NCBI GenBank assembly: GCA_964200185.2
Contig: CAXNAD020000078.1
Location: forward strand, 1-31,697
Reading direction: 5' to 3'
Length of the DNA: 31,697 nucleotides
Origin: Choristocarpus tenellus KU-1152
Lineage: Eukaryota > Phaeophyceae
The translations under genes and the position numbers were made by a program. Shown piece after piece: positions 13,401-21,771 of the stretch. The notes beneath the pieces were generated by a model. The model was not told where the DNA came from and did no database searches. It saw only the letters and a list, made by a program, of their open reading frames with translations. The stretch's first letter is position 1. Every line of letters begins with the position of its first letter.

Positions 13401-14293
13401 CGACAAGATGTTCTTGGGGAGTGGATCCAAGCAAGTCTAGTGAGAAAATTGCGCCCAGAAGAGGCTGTTTCGCTCTTGACGAATTTTCCTAGATACCTTC
13501 GAAGATATATGGACTTTCTCTGTTCTTTCACTGAGCTCCTGTGTCGGTTGTTACTCAGTGCTTAATAGGAGTATTCCCATTTCCTACTTGACAATGAGAC
13601 GACTGTCAACCTGGAATGGTTTGGAGTCTTCCAGACAACGGTCAAACAACTCGATAGGTGCTAAGGCCTCGACGACACCCAGCAAAATGTCATTGGACCC
13701 TGACACACTCCCAGCATCTAGAACAAATTTCGTTCTGTTTCAGAGGGTGAGCTTATCACAACCGTTTTGTTCCACCCTATGGTGAGAGAGACAGACTTGG
13801 TTAACTTTTCACGATGCCAAGTAATACAATTTTCGACCCCAAGATTCCTTATGTACACTTCTGCAACTTCCTGGGTCAGCGAAGCCAATTGCGAGTTACC
13901 TTATCTTCACTGGCTAGTTCCACTTCGACGCCATCCCTAGGGGCCACGACGTTGGGATGGACCACATCCCCCTGTTCTTGACCTTGAAGGATTGATTTCT
14001 GGTGCTGGTCCCCGAACTTGAGGAGTATGTTTCGCTTTGTAGTATTGTCTATCTTGCTGAACAAGGTGCGGAGGTTATCGTCCAAGTCGAAGTCATCCTT
14101 GAATTTCTAGGAGAATGGACGTAAAACAGCGAGAAAGGAGGGTAGGTCATATCTGTAGAACGATCAAAATATTAAGGTGGGTACATTGAGTGCATCGTAC
14201 AAAGACCTCATTGCAACCTCCAGCACACACCTGGCGCGCCTTGCCCCATTCCCCCCCCTTAAACTTTTTCAGTATCTTGCGAAGGACACCCAT
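1432..14293 (-). CDS. diaphanous-related formin (GBD/FH3-FH1-FH2), 17 exons, 3' end missing
   Basis: Formins nucleate and processively elongate unbranched actin filaments; the FH1 recruits profilin-actin and the FH2 dimer caps the barbed end. Exons in transcription order: 14293-14231, 14106-13900, about 13717-13611 (start unresolved), 13488-13396, 13240-13088, 11464-11396, 10267-10148, 9516-9397, 8595-8374, 7524-7363, 6802-6542, 5593-5123, 4918-4734, 3652-3499, 2817-2677, 1869-1736, 1573-1432. Apart from the exon 2/3 junction, the phases join into one frame of about 935 residues. GBD/FH3 signatures include SPKMYAREL, LEALRVSIK, LMLLMNKPVG and ERVLLRTEIISAGMLEA. FH1 has repeated PPPLPG. FH2 starts at RRPVHWNKI and continues with LLDAKMLQNNGIVFKRF, AIGNFLNEGTRNGDA and TDQKKTLLHFF. 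By alignment from memory, the Ile of NNGIVF and the Lys of LLKL match the conserved actin-contact Ile845 and Lys994 of mDia1. The subfamily (Dia, DAAM, FMNL, INF2) is not resolved. The FH2 C-terminus and any DAD lie beyond the window. Confidence 0.9.
5123..5593 (-). CDS. formin exon 12: FH1 polyproline region and start of FH2
   Basis: This exon encodes an acidic stretch (LDDDEDEDTSK), then about 100 residues of FH1 with motifs such as AIPAPPPLPG, MPPPLPGMIPRAP and GVPPPPSMPKKPPGPK. It ends in the FH2 lasso segment RRPVHWNKISPAKIEKTVF with its conserved Trp. The donor at GTG|GTGAGA is phase 0. Two adjacent 39-bp units (5292-5330 and 5331-5369 on the plus strand) encode a duplicated 13-residue proline motif. 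The acceptor is ambiguous: 5593 (phase 0, after CAAG) joins to exon 11 with a canonical GT donor. Position 5609 (phase 2, after a better pyrimidine tract) would need a GC donor in exon 11. Long G/C-rich open frames on the opposite strand are shadows of the proline codons. Confidence 0.85.
10300..10332. repeat. poly-G tract
   Basis: Thirty-three bases, all G except one C at 10312, lying in the formin intron between exons 6 and 7. It is just upstream (in transcription) of the exon 7 acceptor at 10268, separated by an A-run. On the formin sense strand it is poly-C, so it may act as part of an extended pyrimidine tract. Confidence 0.95.
12237..12511. repeat. poly-G/poly-C cluster with a direct repeat and an assembly gap
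   Basis: Inside the large formin intron (11465-13087). It contains G13 at 12237-12249, C-runs at 12376-12423 broken by one A, and C-runs at 12490-12511 broken by one A. A 23-bp sequence beginning GGGTCTGAATGGACCC occurs identically at 12349-12371 and 12464-12486, each copy followed within a few bases by a C-tract. The second copy starts immediately after the N run. This looks like a tandem unit that the assembler could not resolve. The open frame across it is an artefact of homopolymers. Confidence 0.9.
12454..12463. other. assembly gap (10 N)
   Basis: Ten unknown bases between C-rich sequence and the second copy of the 23-bp direct repeat. A round run of ten Ns usually marks a gap of unknown size, so the true intron length is uncertain. 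No formin exon is interrupted. Confidence 0.98.
14231..14293 (-). CDS. formin exon 1 (probable start codon)
   Basis: The ATG at 14293-14291 begins MGVLRKILKKFKGGEWGKARQ-like sequence (first residues MGVLRKILKKFKGG), then CAG and a GTGTGT donor in phase 0. This joins in frame to exon 2 (KFKDDFDLDDNLRTLF) across a 124-bp intron with a pyrimidine-rich acceptor ending CTCCTAG. The frame stays open upstream of this ATG, so a longer N-terminus or an earlier exon cannot be excluded. Gly2 followed by a basic, hydrophobic helix-like segment would suit membrane contact, but that is inference. Confidence 0.6.
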
Positions 14294-17200
14294 GAAGATG
14301 ACCAATTGACCAAGGTCGTTAGAAGGAACCAAGCGTAGAAGGAATAGGGTGGGTATTAGGAAACCTCTTTTTTCGGCCGCAACATAAATAAATTTGGTCA
14401 CAATCCTTAACAAGATCATCCATCAAATTCCCTCCAATGAAAACGAATGAACATGCAATCATATATATTCTATTCTTAATTTCGAGACTCTTGAAAAACT
14501 GCAGACATAACATTAAATTAGTTACCCCACTCAATACACCTGTCCAGATACATACATAAACTCCCTCGAACATTCTCTATCATACATATAATTTATTGAT
14601 ATATACATCGATTTCCCCTGACACATCTGCAAAATGTCCGAGGGCATAATAATAAAGAAATATATATGATGTTTATAGTGTAGGTTTTTTAACGCGTTGG
14701 ACAAGGATTAGTGGTGCTATTTCAACGCATACCTGCCATAAACAAAAGCACATTGGTATACCAATAATGGTAGAGTAGTGTGTATACGGATGTATACTGT
14801 TGTGGTATGTTGTTGGGAGAGGTTTGTCATGGAAATGGTTGGGCTAATTGTTGTCATGTTACGTCAAAAAAGATATTTATATATATATATATTATTATGT
14901 TCCTAACATTTTGGAGATGTGCTCAAGGAAAACACAATCCAATATCATAAGCAACACCACCACCTGCTAAAAGTAACAGTTGTGGTAAATGTGAGAGAAC
15001 ATGTACATTTATTTTTATTATCATGCCCTCTGACATTTTGCAGATAGATGTGTCAGGGGGAAGCCATACATTTATGCTCTTATGTTGTAACGTTGTATGA
15101 TGACCAGAAATGTGGAACCAGCACATACATGCCCATTTTCATCAGTACCACCCATAGTTCCTCTTATTGATCATAAAGTTAAATTGACAAAAAAATATCA
15201 CCCTCAAAAGTTCTTTCTCTACCTGTTGATCAGATTACGAAACTATAATAAAGTTCTATTATAACGTCCTCAAACATTTTGAACAGATTAACTCTGTGTG
15301 TTCGTTAGTGACTTCAACATCAACTAATCCCGACACAAATATTTGTTCGCTTGTGGGTAGTATGATCAGAATCCTGGGTTACAAAGCGGTCAAGAAGTTG
15401 TAACCTGACTGGGGGTTACGTCAAGTTTCGCAAAAAGAGGGGACTGGGGCAGGTAGTTTCTATACATAGGGTAATGATGGTGGAACATCTGATACTGAAT
15501 TTGAAGCTGGCACCCTGGTGCATTGTGCTATGGTTCTAAATGTCTTCCATGGAGTACTTGGACTAGAGAAGAAGTTCCCTTGTTTACGAAAGTTATCACA
15601 AGATGAATTGCAAGCATATTTTTCGGTCGTTCCCACCCTAATGGGGCTGCAAAGTTTGGCTATACAGTGGTGAATTTGCTGTAAAAATTAGGCTGCAGTT
15701 TGGTTGGAGGAGTAGTAGTCTGGGGTAGTGGGGCATAATTGTAATCGCCCTGGAAAGCATAACGTTCTAAGACAATCCATTATATTACATTATATTCTAT
15801 CCGAGCCTGTCATTATTACAGCAGGTGTAGGTTTCCCACAACAGGCAAATTAGAGGGATTTTTTATTGTTTGAACAATACATGGCAGATCTGAGAGATAG
15901 AAGGGAGAGGAAAAGTTACCTGTTTAATACCAAGAATCTATGTGGAAGCCAGTATTCTGACTGAAATCCAATGTTTGCGGGTGGTACCAGACTTAACATT
16001 GGCAAGACGGCCAATGGTATCAGTATTTTGTTGGTTGCTTGGCCGTTGAGTATCGTCCAATATCGTCCACAAGAAAACTTACATGCTGGACTACAGAGCA
16101 GGTAGTAGTGGGTTGGAAGATGTATACAGGAGCCATGACGATTGTATTGGCCCAAGGTAGGCTAACGGACCAGATGGAGGTCTGTGTCTTAGCCAAAGAT
16201 AGGAAATTCACAACTGGAAGGGATATGTGGATTGTGATAGATAAACTGCCTTACACTTCTGATGCAATCAGCCCTGGTCGGTTTTTCCTTCGGTGGTTTT
16301 ACTTGTCAGGTTTTCAAGGGGTTGGATAGGCAGTGTAACGGAAGGTAGAGATAAGAGAGAGCACAAAGAGTACAGATGTGGGGTCAGGAAATAAACTTTT
16401 CAGAATAAGGCAATTTATTGTTGTGCAGACCTCTGTTGGTGGAGATGGATAACTGAGTGGAAGCTGGCAAAGGTTACCAAGAATTTGAGTGTCCCCAATA
16501 CAATCTTTGTTCTACACCCGCCAAGGACAAATTATTTCTTCAATGCATGTTAACAGGAATACAATACAAATGTGAAACAAGGAGATGGTCCAGGTATGAC
16601 TTACCATACATTCAGCACTCAAGCACTGCAAAGAAAGGAAGAAGGGAAATTCCTTTAGTGTCTGTGAATTACTAGGAATGCAATACATGTATAGCTTCTA
16701 GTATTGAAAGAGAAGGGTCGGTTGGTTGTTAGTGGAGATCCAGTACTGTTTATGGGGGACAATTCAGCTACTCACTAGTGTGGATTGGCAAAAGATAGGA
16801 GAACAGCCAGGTTGGTTCTGTCAAAAGAAGCAGTTTTTACTTATAACTTGTGCCGACGCTCTCTTAACTACTACATTCACTGCACCACCTCCAATATTAC
16901 CAACAATTTCATGAATCCAGACTTCTCCTTATTCTACCCTACATGCATAGGCTGCCTTCTACAAAGCATTTCAAACACAAGCCCAAAGACACAGATTATG
17001 GAGGCACCTGAGAAAACAGGAGGTTCACCCATTAAAGCTAAACACGTAACAGGAAAGAATTGTTGGTTCTTGGTGCTTCTAGGCAGGATCAGGAAAAAAG
17101 ATCCAAACTGAACTCGACTCTCTTACCCACATGCAAAATGGGAGGAGCAATCCCTCATCTCCAATGCACTCAACAGTCAGAGACATCCCTTCACATATAA

Positions 17201-17691
17201 GAGAAGCACAGAAGAGTTCTAACGTCCGCTAGTTTGGAGTAACAGAATTTATAGATAGTGGATGAATTATGGATACCCACGATTCATTCCCCTTCCAAAA
17301 AAGCTAGTTTGTTGCCTTTTAACATTCCAAAAAACAATGTCTTAACGCCACAGAAATGTGGAGATTTTGATTCAGAAAAAATAAAACTCCTGTAACATCC
17401 ACACCTTAAGGCCTTTGGAACGAAAAAAAAATTGCAAAAGATGATGGATAGATGCAACACAAGTATGGGTACACGTATGGTATAGGTACAGATTTAGGGA
17501 GAGCATGACCTAGGAAAATCTAAACTCTTTTCTGGAAACAACAAGGGTGTGGGTCTCTCCTGTGTTTAACAACTATAGTTATTAATATTTTCCAAACATT
17601 AAATATCTGACGAAGGCAAGTCCTGACCCTCAAGAGGTGACCAACAAAACCTCGAACGTCTACCATACACAAGAGTTTTTCTCCAGAGGGT
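14294..17691. other. intergenic region between formin and H2B, no gene recognised
   Basis: About 3.4 kb containing the presumed formin promoter and the H2B 3' flank. It is AT-rich, with ATATAT stretches near 14650 and 14880. Several frames of 60-110 codons exist on both strands (for example plus 16039-16329 and 16785-17111, minus 15916-16155), but none shows a recognisable motif, convincing codon bias or splice-connected neighbours, so I do not call them genes. The only structured element I see is the hairpin-like repeat family at 14.6-15.3 kb. Confidence 0.6.
14615..15300. repeat. cluster of four related, partly palindromic ~30-bp elements
   Basis: The consensus is close to CCCCTGACACATCTGCAAAA followed by TGTCAGAGGGCAT. 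Copy A is plus strand at 14615-14647. Copy B is minus strand at 15023-15060, with a 4-bp ATCT insertion. Copy C is minus strand at 14901-14929 (core CACATCTCCAAAATGT). Copy D is a degenerate minus-strand copy near 15256-15300. The arms CCCTGACA and TGTCAGAGGG could fold as an imperfect hairpin. A and B face each other, so the pair could resemble the termini of a short mobile element. No transposase or clear target duplication was seen. Confidence 0.55.
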
Positions 17692-17708
17692 GGTGTTGAC
17701 TAAACACC
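17692..17708 (-). promoter_or_regulatory. histone-type 3' stem-loop of H2B (5-nt loop)
   Basis: On the minus strand this reads GGTGTT-TAGTC-AACACC, a perfect 6-bp stem beginning 68 nt after the H2B stop. It is followed by ACCC and a purine-rich GGAGAAAAA stretch that could serve as a histone downstream element. The flanks (CCT before, ACCC after) match the H2A element at 18948-18963 almost base for base, but the loop is 5 nt, not the canonical 4. Such elements bind SLBP and direct 3' cleavage without polyadenylation in replication-dependent histone mRNAs. Confidence 0.75.
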
Positions 17709-17776
17709 AGGGTTGCAATAATTCGGTTGCGACATAACTGGAGGATTCCCACATTACCCCACCAGAAGACCCATGC

Positions 17777-18130
17777 TCAAGAAGAGGTGAACTTCGTCAC
17801 AGCCTTAGTGCCCTCAGACACTGCGTGCTTGGCAAGCTCACCAGGAAGCATCAGTCGCACTGCGGTCTGCACCTCACGCGAGGAAAGGGTGGCCTTCTTG
17901 TTGTACCGGGTCAGACGACCAGACTCACTAGCCACGCGCTCGAATACATCGTTGATAAAAGAATTCATGATCGACATGCCACGCTTTGAGATACCAGTGT
18001 CAGGGTGGACCTGCTTCAGCACCTTGTAGATGTACGAGCTGTACGATTCGGTACGCTTGCCCTTCTTAGACTTGCTCTCGCCCGACTTCTTAGGGGCCTT
18101 ACCACTCATCTTGGAGGGAGTTTTCGCCAT
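17777..18130 (-). CDS. histone H2B
   Basis: Intronless 117-residue core histone that pairs with H2A in the nucleosome. The basic, Lys/Ser-rich N-tail begins [15 protein letters not shown]. The histone fold includes [36 protein letters not shown] and [20 protein letters not shown]. The C-terminal helix ends AVTKFTSS and keeps the Lys that is monoubiquitinated in other eukaryotes. The start is fixed by the MAKTPSK tail, as no nearer Met gives a complete tail; Met8 is an unlikely alternative. It is divergent from H2A, 384 bp away. The stem-loop downstream and the lack of introns suggest replication-dependent expression. From memory, MAKTPSK and [13 protein letters not shown] resemble ochrophyte stramenopile H2Bs more than animal ones. 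Confidence 0.98.
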   Translation of the reverse strand: MAKTPSKMSGKAPKKSGESKSKKGKRTESYSSYIYKVLKQVHPDTGISKRGMSIMNSFINDVFERVASESGRLTRYNKKATLSSREVQTAVRLMLPGELAKHAVSEGTKAVTKFTSS

Positions 18131-18514
18131 GATTCTAGAGTGCTAGCAGATACAACAAGTAACAACAACTCTGAGTATCTCAAGGATCGAATGAAGAGGT
18201 GTGAGTTGAGGTATGGAATGGGTACTGTTGTTTATGGGGATACTTCTTACAACCGACCACCAACCGTCCACAGACATGTTACTGTCTGTGCTCCGCCTTT
18301 TGTCTGGCCAATCCAATTTGTGTATACAAATCCTGATCAATCACCAAACGATAATTCAAAAAGTGTAAGAAGGGGAGATAGTCCAAAAACATTCCACCCT
18401 CAATGATTACAATCGACACCCCAACCCCACCATCAACATTACAACATCTCGAACGATTCGAAACAAGCACACCTCACACCTCAATCACATTAGACTACAC
18501 TCAAGTCAAGGACC
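18131..18514. promoter_or_regulatory. shared divergent H2B/H2A promoter
   Basis: A 384-bp spacer separates the two start codons. Visible elements are a 7-bp-arm inverted repeat CACAGAC-8 nt-GTCTGTG (18269-18290), overlapping CCAAT motifs in GGCCAATCCAAT (18307-18318), and a near-palindromic ATTTGTGTATACAAAT (18316-18331) that contains a TATA-like core. The elements sit near the middle, fitting coordinated bidirectional S-phase transcription. I cannot assign TATA boxes or transcription starts with certainty. Confidence 0.65.
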
Positions 18515-18892
18515 ATGTCTGGCAAGGGAAAGGGTGGACGTGGTGACTCCAAGAAGTCGACCACACGGTCAGCAAAGGCGGGTCTTCAGTTCCCTGTCGG
18601 TCGTGTTGGGCGTTTCCTGAAGCAGGGCAAGTATGCCACCCGCGTTGGTGCTGGTGCTCCTGTATACCTCGCTGCAGTACTGGAGTACCTGACTGCTGAG
18701 GTGTTGGAGCTGGCTGGGAATGCTGCACGTGACAACAAGAAGGCTCGCATTGTCCCTCGTCACATCCAGCTGGCGGTTCGCAACGACGAGGAGTTGAACA
18801 AGTTGCTTGGTGACGTGACCATCGCCTCTGGGGGTGTGTTACCCAATATCCACGCTGTTCTTTTGCCTAAGAAGTCTGCAAAGAAGGCTTAA
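18515..18892 (+). CDS. histone H2A
   Basis: Intronless 125-residue core histone. The N-tail is [15 protein letters not shown]. The fold includes [60 protein letters not shown] and [16 protein letters not shown]. Acidic-patch residues are present ([14 protein letters not shown]). The C-tail ends [10 protein letters not shown] with no SQ motif, so this is a canonical type, not H2A.X, and it lacks H2A.Z features. It is transcribed away from H2B from a shared spacer, and a 3' stem-loop lies 55 nt after the stop. The open minus-strand frames across the gene are shadows. Confidence 0.98.
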   Translation: MSGKGKGGRGDSKKSTTRSAKAGLQFPVGRVGRFLKQGKYATRVGAGAPVYLAAVLEYLTAEVLELAGNAARDNKKARIVPRHIQLAVRNDEELNKLLGDVTIASGGVLPNIHAVLLPKKSAKKA

Positions 18893-18947
18893 AGTATCTC
18901 TTGAGAGTATTTTGGTTACGTATTTGACGAGCGAGACCAACGAACCT

Positions 18948-18963
18948 GGTGTTTCTCAACACC
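18948..18963 (+). promoter_or_regulatory. histone 3' stem-loop of H2A
   Basis: GGTGTT-TCTC-AACACC: a 6-bp stem and 4-nt loop fitting the UYUN loop rule of histone mRNA stem-loops. It is preceded by AACCT and followed by ACCC, as in classical animal and green-algal elements. A purine-rich GGTGGGAGGAA follows within 20 nt as a possible histone downstream element. Position (55 nt after stop) and structure both support the call; the stem sequence itself departs from the animal consensus. Confidence 0.88.
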
Positions 18964-20357
18964 ACCCTTGGTGGGAGGAATTGGCATGTTAAACATGGGG
19001 TAAATTACCCACATCGGTAGGGTTACATATCTCTCTGATTGAAGAAATTACTCTGTGTTAGGTAGAACATTTACATTTTTTATAGCTCTAGCTCAAGATG
19101 AAGTACAAATTGGTATAAACACACACACACACGCACACACGCGTGCGACTAGTATTGGAAAGTTTATAGGGAGTACAAATTAAATTCGTTGAAACATACA
19201 TAAATTGGCCCCACAGTTCTTACTCAATTAAAATAATTGAAACGTACAAACAGAACACAATACAAGATGAGGTGTGTGAATGGTGAAGCACAGCAATGAA
19301 ATATTACAAGAACGTGTAGGACATGTTTCACGAAAAAGCAAACTGATGTAATGCCTCCGTTCTTGATGTAGAATAACTTCGATTTGATTTGAATTTGTGG
19401 TATTTGAATTACTACAAATGGCAACACCAAGGGCTTGAACAGAAAGCAGACACATTGGTTGTTAAACCGAGTATTGGCATTGTTGACCTGTGAGTGTAAA
19501 ACTACCACTATAAAAAGTAACCCAACTCATACAATGTGCCATCTTCAGTCAGACTAATCTCACTCATTTCACTCAAGCTGGAAGTACTTTGGTATTGACT
19601 AAGAGAAAACCAGAATACTGCTATACTCGAAACGCAAAATGGGCGTCAGACTCAACTTAAGTGAGTTGACCTAAAGCGCCTTCCTCTATTGTTGTAAACC
19701 TAATCAGTTCATTGTCTAACCTTCATAAAATGTGGAGGAATGCTGCTGATAATCTGGACAGCCAATGCTGAGAATACAAGATTCCCCATGTGAAAAACAA
19801 TGGTGGTTCCAGAAGGAGTGAATTAATTTTTGTGTAAACAAAATTGGAAGATATCTTTGTCAAGCCCAGCATAGAATTTGCTTGCCACCTATCTTTCCAT
19901 TCTTTAGGTCACGTAGTCAAGCAAGGTTGGGCTGAGTGAGAATACTTACTCAACAGAAACATGATGGAATTGGCGTACCTTCGTTGCCCATGGAGGTCAA
20001 AAACTTCAACAATTGAAGATGCACATCATTTGCAGGGAGTATGACTTAAGGCTGTCCAAGTGTTGTTGTCTATTGTAGGATGGCGATGGTACCATGAGAT
20101 AGCAAACTCACTAACCACTGTAACTTCGCTGACGTTTTTTCACATTCTGAACAGGAATAACAAGGCACAATGTGATCTGGTTTGGTTCACTGCACCTTGA
20201 TGCTCATCCCATTCCCTCTTGTCTACTTCATGCTACACCCTTGCAGTTTGCCCCTCTACTCTAGTGCACAGCATGTCTGTTCAGCTATGTTTATAATGGA
20301 ACAAGATAAAGCAGAACATAGAACGTCTTTGAGCCAAGGCACTAAAACGTAACGCAC

Positions 20358-20427
<70 letters not shown>

Positions 20428-21125
20428 AATTCTTGTTTGCACCATCGGAATTATCATTGCCTCCTGATTTAAGGATACCCAACATAGTGACCAAGTTGAA
20501 TCATCACCCTCAAGGGAGGTACAAACAAGTAGTTCGAAACAGTACATTTCAGGAACAAAATGTGAGGGATTATTTTGACCACTGCATTGCTAAAAGTTCC
20601 CAAATATCTCCAGAAATGACTCTTTTTCAGTCGCCTGGCAGAGAGTAAATATGTTAAGTATACATAGAAGTACTATCCGACACATCTTAATAAGGTAGAA
20701 ATGAAGCCACCTGATAGTACACTGCTCCTGTTTCTTTCCCCTCCCACGCAAGACTCAATTCTAGTGATCGACTCAGTTATGTCGGAAGAGCTTCATGCTT
20801 GCCCAGCTCATATACAAAGCCGCACAAGATGGGTATATTGTCAGAGGGACAAGGAAACAGTAATGGAAATCTTCCCTGATGGCATCAAGCAGGCGGTGAC
20901 CAGTAGGTGGCATAAGCTTGGAGAACACTATTGCATATCTGGGAGCAGTGATAGAAGGAACAACATAGGACAATGGTCAAGGTCGATCAAAATACTCCCA
21001 AAAATCATGGTCAAGGTTACAGGAGTTGCTTGGAGACATGTCATCAGCGCATGGATGAATAGGTTATCTGAGCAACGAAAAACGAGGAGACGCGGGGGTG
21101 CCACCACCCTCCGATGATTCTTCTC
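18964..21125. other. intergenic region, no gene recognised
   Basis: About 2.2 kb. Holds (AC)-rich sequence at 19119-19138 and a long (AC)n at 20359-20423. The plus-strand frame 20701-21117 (138 codons) is the longest here; it lacks a recognisable domain, and its 3' end abuts the small membrane-protein gene on the other strand, so I leave it uncalled. Nothing else structured was seen. Confidence 0.6.
20359..20423. repeat. (AC)n microsatellite, about 32 units
   Basis: Uninterrupted AC dinucleotide run of about 65 bp. On the minus strand it creates a Cys-Val open frame with no coding meaning. A shorter, interrupted AC run occurs at 19119-19144. Confidence 0.98.
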
Positions 21126-21525
21126 TCACAATGTGGTCACGAAAAAGACGCCGCTGAGGATCACCAGCACACAACCCCAGAAGTAGGTCCCAAGCCCATC
21201 AGACTCTTGCATAGCAGGGTCTGAAAATGGAGATAGATCACAGAGGAGAGAGAGGGCGCAGGCAACACCGACAGCGTTCAGGCTTCTAGTTTCACAAAAT
21301 GCGACCCGAGGTCATTGATAGTTACATTGTCCTTTCTATATCCTTGGAAGTCGCACCACTCTCTTCACATTTCCGAGGAGGCAAGTGCAGCTTGCGACGA
21401 ATAGAGTCAGAGAATCCATTATCGAAGCCCTTGGCCCATATAGTTGGTGGTTGATAAATTCCAGGCTCGCCAGATCTCCCACTGTCAGGCCTGGTTGTCG
21501 TTGCAGCAGTCCAGGTTGAATTCAT
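21126..21525 (-). CDS. small C-terminal-anchor membrane protein, two exons
   Basis: I do not recognise the family. Exon 1 runs from the ATG at 21525 to a donor at about 21369 (AAAT|GTGAAG, phase 1); alternatives are donors a few codons downstream at A|GTGGTG or G|GTGCGA, also phase 1. Exon 2 is 21220-21126, after the acceptor CATTTTCAG. The joined protein is about 83 residues: a polar, Thr/Pro-rich N-terminus (MNSTWTAATTTRPDSGRSG, then YQPPTIWAKGFDNGF and a basic IRRKLHLPPRK), and a C-terminus GLGTYFWGCVLVILSGVFFV that forms one hydrophobic segment a few residues from the stop. This suggests a tail-anchored or single-pass protein. Support is the in-frame hydrophobic exon bounded by a good acceptor and a stop. 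The exact donor is uncertain. It is head-to-head with TCF25, 246 bp away. Confidence 0.6.
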
Positions 21526-21771
21526 CTTGTTAGTTCTAACTATTACTACTGCTCTTTTAGTTCTTTCTGCAACGTATCAGTATGATGTAAATCTGTAAGT
21601 ATCAAATAAATAAATAAATAATTGGATGATAGAGAGAGTAGTGACTGAGAAATCGATGACATCCCCACAAGAGTTTCAGTTGGTGTTGTGAGCTCAAGAG
21701 TACAAAGGATACATAAAAATCAAGGTTGCGCGCTTGTTGTGGTAGTTCACACGAAATATTAGGGGAAGAGT
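21526..21771. promoter_or_regulatory. putative bidirectional promoter, small membrane protein / TCF25
   Basis: The 246-bp spacer between two divergent start codons includes an (ATAA)n stretch around 21605-21621 and GAGAGAGAG-like purines near 21632. No TATA or initiator can be assigned confidently. The call rests on spacing and orientation only. Confidence 0.4.

Noticed and set aside
16039-17111. Several 70-108 codon plus-strand frames
   Set aside because: No motif or codon bias; overlapping frames of similar length exist on both strands, as expected by chance in sequence of this composition.
18005-18406. Plus-strand open frame over the H2B gene and promoter
   Set aside because: Antisense shadow of H2B.
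20281-20547. Cys-Val repeat protein on the minus strand
   Set aside because: It is translation of the (AC)n microsatellite.
20701-21117. Plus-strand 138-codon frame
   Set aside because: No recognisable domain, no splice-linked partners and ordinary composition; it may be chance. I would reconsider it if transcripts were shown.
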